From Desulfobacteraceae bacterium (GTDB lineage Bacteria > Desulfobacterota > DSM-4660 > Desulfatiglandales > B25-G16), in the NCBI GenBank assembly GCA_030615565.1, contig JAUWZC010000124.1, forward strand, positions 1 through 6,551: a stretch of 6,551 nt of DNA, read 5' to 3'. Positions 4,526 to 6,551 of the stretch are shown here, piece after piece. Within the stretch, counting starts at the first letter, position 1, and every line of letters begins with the position of its first letter. The notes beneath the pieces were generated by a model. It was not told the DNA's origin. It worked only from the letters and a program-made list of their open reading frames with translations, and searched no databases. The translations under genes were made by a program, and so were the position numbers.

Positions 4526-5839
4526 ATGACAAAGCCGGATATTGACCCCCGTTTGCCACTCATCCAGGATGCCGATCTCAGGGATAAACTTGTCTTGGTT
4601 CGAGTGGACCACAACGTGGTCAAAAATGGGCAAATTCGTGACCCCTATCGTATTGATGCAACCTTGGGCACTCTGTATAATATTGTGGAACGAGGAGGTC
4701 GCATAATCCTCATGACTCACGTGGGTCGGCCACGTGACAAAGAAACTGGCCATATCAAGGTGGAAGACGACAATTCGGTTCAGCCGGTTGTCGAGTACTT
4801 AGAACGTAAACTCTACACCAAGTTTGTGGTACCCCGGTTTCCTGTTGATCCAGAATGGGGCATCAAAGAGATCGACACTTCCATCAACTTGCATATCAAG
4901 GACCTCTTAGCTCGCCGGATTGGGGGCATCTATTTACCCAATACGCGCTGGTTCCAAGGCGAGGAGGACACGGGAGAAAAAAGGAAGCGCTTTGCCTTGC
5001 AACTGGCCGGCCTGGCCGATGTCTTTGTCAATGACGCTTTCGGCTCGTGGCAGGCCCACGTGTCCACTTTTGACATCACCAAGCATTTGCCAAGCTATTC
5101 CGGTTTTCTTCTCCAAAGGGAGCTCATTAACCTCGAGCACGTCCTGGAACCCCAACGGCCCTTCGTCGCTGTGGTAGCTGGGGCCAAATATGATACCAAA
5201 ATAGGCCCACTCAAACAGATATACAAGAAGGTTGATCACCTGATACTGGGTGGAATTATTTATAATACCTTTTTGTGCGCCAAATACGATGTCCGGGTGA
5301 GCGGGGTAAGCGAGTCCGACATCAAGGCGGCCAAAGAACTGGTGACCATGGACAAAGAGGCAAAGAAGGTTATTGAGCTTCCTCTTGTGGTCGAGTCAGA
5401 CACAATTGAAGGGCGGGTGGAGGGCAAGTATCGAACCATTAACATCAAGGATTTCAAGAAGGGGAGCGAGTATGGCTACTTCTTGGACGTGGCCCACGAA
5501 TCGTTCGACGCCCCTGGGGTGGCCGAAGTCATCGGCTCGGCCAAGACCATATTTGTAAATGCAGTCATGGGCCGCACCCCTCACTTTTTTGAGGGTTCAG
5601 AGAAACTAGACCGTACTATTGACCAGAACAGGCGTGCCCAAAAGTTCTATGGCGGTGGTGACACCCTCCAGGAGTTCAAGAACCTTAGCCCTGGCCTGTA
5701 CCTGGCAGCTATGGACAGTGCCCAGTATTATTTCTTTACCGGGGGTGGTACTGTACTCAAAGCTATCGAGGATGGTACACCCTATGGCCTTGAACCAGTA
5801 AAAGCCCTTATAGAGAATGCAGGGACAGATCCAAAATAA
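4526..5839 (+). CDS. pgk: Divergent phosphoglycerate kinase homologue
   Basis: Phosphoglycerate kinases transfer phosphate between 1,3-bisphosphoglycerate and ADP in glycolysis and gluconeogenesis; cytoplasmic. Retained landmarks are VRVDHN (25-30; canonical VDFNVP), R42 (yeast/human Arg38 equivalent), THVGRP (64-69), R141 in NTRWFQGEE, VNDAFG (168-173), GAKYDTKI (219-226) with both catalytic-type lysines K221 and K225, GGIIYNTFL (242-250), GGGDT (376-380) and TGGGT (405-409). Unusual points: the TAHRAH segment reads SWQAH, so the Arg170-equivalent appears lost; the DIGP box reads LDVAHESFD (320-328); the WNGPMGVFE box reads VNAVMGRTPHFFEG (344-357); the protein is about 40 aa longer than typical (437 against 390-400), with extra residues around 95-130. 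Sampled lines are 43-63% GC, above thiL and the other genes, suggesting a different origin. The ATG at 4526 has AAGGAG 7 nt upstream. It could be a true PGK of a divergent clade or a paralogue with changed substrate. Family assignment is secure; activity is not. Confidence 0.85.
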   Translation: MTKPDIDPRLPLIQDADLRDKLVLVRVDHNVVKNGQIRDPYRIDATLGTLYNIVERGGRIILMTHVGRPRDKETGHIKVEDDNSVQPVVEYLERKLYTKFVVPRFPVDPEWGIKEIDTSINLHIKDLLARRIGGIYLPNTRWFQGEEDTGEKRKRFALQLAGLADVFVNDAFGSWQAHVSTFDITKHLPSYSGFLLQRELINLEHVLEPQRPFVAVVAGAKYDTKIGPLKQIYKKVDHLILGGIIYNTFLCAKYDVRVSGVSESDIKAAKELVTMDKEAKKVIELPLVVESDTIEGRVEGKYRTINIKDFKKGSEYGYFLDVAHESFDAPGVAEVIGSAKTIFVNAVMGRTPHFFEGSEKLDRTIDQNRRAQKFYGGGDTLQEFKNLSPGLYLAAMDSAQYYFFTGGGTVLKAIEDGTPYGLEPVKALIENAGTDPK

Positions 5840-6144
5840 TCACGCCTGCCTTCGGAGGATTTGATTTCATTTTTATTCGCTGTTAGATAAGGTTTCATTA
5901 ATGATTAGCGACCTCTAGTAGGTTTTTCTTATATTATCATGAGTAAGTTTCTCGTACTGTTTTAGGTGGTTAGGGGGGTAAGAAGAGAGGTTCCTGGGTT
6001 TGATTTTTTTTAGTGACTTGATATGGTTAAAACTCTAACAAAAAGTCAAGATAATTTTTAGCAGACCTTGAAAAAGACCAAAGATAAACCAAAATTAAAG
6101 CTAAGCAATATAAATAACAATCAGGAATAGAGGAAGGTTTTCAC
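5840..6144. other. AT-rich spacer without a supported gene
   Basis: These 305 bp between pgk and the kinase gene contain no reading frame with a credible start and ribosome binding site; the longest candidates stop within ten codons. Just after pgk, CGCCTGCC (5843-5850) repeats eight bases of the tmk palindrome and is followed by TTCGGAGG, giving a weak bulged hairpin with a five-T run 11 nt later. ACCT/AGGT (5911-5914/5920-5923) around a 5-nt loop, followed by TTTTTC, is a second weak terminator candidate. A run of eight Ts at 6004-6011 has no stem before it. I cannot assign a convincing promoter for the downstream kinase; TTGAAA (6068-6073) lacks a -10 at proper spacing. Confidence 0.6.
5911..5927 (+). 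terminator. Weak rho-independent terminator candidate after pgk
   Basis: ACCT (5911-5914) and AGGT (5920-5923) can pair around a 5-nt loop, and a five-T stretch (5923-5927) begins within the second arm. The stem is only four pairs, so efficient termination is doubtful. It is placed about 75 bp after the pgk stop. Confidence 0.22.
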
Positions 6145-6551
6145 ATGCACAGAAAAAGAATCAAGATTGACCTCCTGATTCATGACCTTAAGGGTCCCCT
6201 GGCAGTTGTTGAAACAGGGATAACTTCGTTACTACAAAGGCGAGAAAAATATGGACCCCTTACAGAAAAACAGGAGAAGGCCTTGATGAGGGCATTGAGG
6301 AATACAAAGGTCATTCAATCTCTGGTAAATGATATCCTGGAGTTGGGAAGGTCCAGGGAAGGAATAATCAGCTTAACAAGACTAAAATTTTCAGACTTAA
6401 TAGAGCAGGCCTTGGTGGAAACCTTTGATTTGGTTGACAGCAACACATCAGAACGGATAAGAATGTGTGCTGACCTACCTCAACTGAGGGAGACATTAGA
6501 AGAAAGAGGCCTTACGTTATTTATAGAAGAAGGTCTTTGGTGTCAGGAGGT
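6145..6551 (+). CDS. Sensor-less histidine kinase, N-terminal part (cut by window edge)
   Basis: Read from ATG at 6145, with AGGAAGG 7 nt upstream, 135 codons stay open to the window end. The product begins almost at once with LLIHDLKGPLAVVETG (10-25), an H-box of the HisKA dimerisation/phosphoacceptor domain with His13 as the likely phosphorylation site. YGPLTEKQEKALMRALRNTKVIQSLVNDILELGRSREG (about 35-72) is the second helix of the HisKA hairpin. The rest (73-135) would lead towards the ATP-binding HATPase domain, whose N, G1 and G2 boxes lie beyond the edge. There is no signal peptide, membrane segment, PAS or GAF domain ahead of HisKA, so the kinase is predicted to be cytoplasmic; any sensing must come from partners or from C-terminal domains. 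Two-component function is inferred from the HisKA pattern. It could instead be part of a hybrid protein, or a degenerate kinase if the HATPase is missing. No response regulator is visible. Confidence 0.8.
   Translation, partial: MHRKRIKIDLLIHDLKGPLAVVETGITSLLQRREKYGPLTEKQEKALMRALRNTKVIQSLVNDILELGRSREGIISLTRLKFSDLIEQALVETFDLVDSNTSERIRMCADLPQLRETLEERGLTLFIEEGLWCQE

Noticed and set aside
4934..5239. 101-aa open frame on the minus strand opposite pgk, plus a few others of 60-85 codons in the same gene
   Set aside because: Shadows of pgk in its GC-richer sequence; no start signals and no recognisable domains.
6004..6011. Run of eight Ts as a terminator
   Set aside because: No stable stem precedes it on the plus strand, and on the minus strand it would be an A-run.
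1..6551. CRISPR arrays, tRNA or rRNA genes, insertion sequences, toxin-antitoxin or phage defence genes
   Set aside because: No regularly spaced repeats, cloverleaf-like segments with conserved T-loop bases, transposase-like frames or defence domains were found on either strand.

Overview
The window reads as ordinary chromosomal housekeeping DNA from a fairly AT-rich bacterium. Its left half is a tmk-holB-ricT-metG cluster on the minus strand. As I recall it, this order is common in Deltaproteobacteria/Desulfobacterota-type genomes, with related arrangements in Firmicutes. Together with the short repeat elements and the lone HisKA-first kinase at the right edge, this suggests an uncultured Desulfobacterota-like bacterium. 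The lineage is inferred from gene order and style, not proven.

Minus-strand block (3217 down to 1): thymidylate kinase (tmk), DNA polymerase III delta' (holB), a PSP1/YaaT-type protein (ricT) and the N-terminal 256 residues of methionyl-tRNA synthetase (metG, running off the left edge). holB/ricT overlap by 8 bp and ricT/metG by 14 bp, so these three are translationally close-packed. tmk and holB are separated by 78 bp holding an octamer tandem repeat and a small hairpin. A good sigma70-type promoter (TTGATT-17-TATACT) lies just upstream of tmk and probably drives the operon. tmk also carries a 24-bp imperfect palindrome inserted in frame as exactly eight codons.

Divergent spacer (3218-3457): besides the tmk promoter it holds a 10-bp-arm perfect inverted repeat, several smaller palindromes and alternative hairpins just before thiL. 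Both divergent genes, tmk and thiL, start with TTG.

Plus-strand block (3458-5839): thiL (thiamine-monophosphate kinase, last step of thiamine diphosphate synthesis) is followed after 45 bp by an unusual phosphoglycerate kinase homologue of 437 aa. The PGK gene is clearly richer in G+C (about 43-63% in sampled lines) than its neighbours (about 30-52%, mostly near 40%). It keeps much of the catalytic machinery but lacks several hallmark PGK motifs. It is the best candidate in the window for horizontal acquisition or altered function.

Right edge: a 305-bp AT-rich spacer with no gene I can support (5840-6144), then the first 135 codons of a histidine kinase that begins directly with its phosphoacceptor H-box (His13) and has no N-terminal sensor or membrane segment.

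I saw no tRNA, rRNA, CRISPR array, insertion sequence, phage gene or defence system. The genes present make dTTP precursors, load the replication clamp, charge tRNA-Met, activate thiamine and (possibly) run glycolysis or gluconeogenesis. I do not see a wholly new system. The items most worth a second look are the divergent PGK, the palindromic element inside tmk, the octamer repeat and the structured tmk/thiL spacer.
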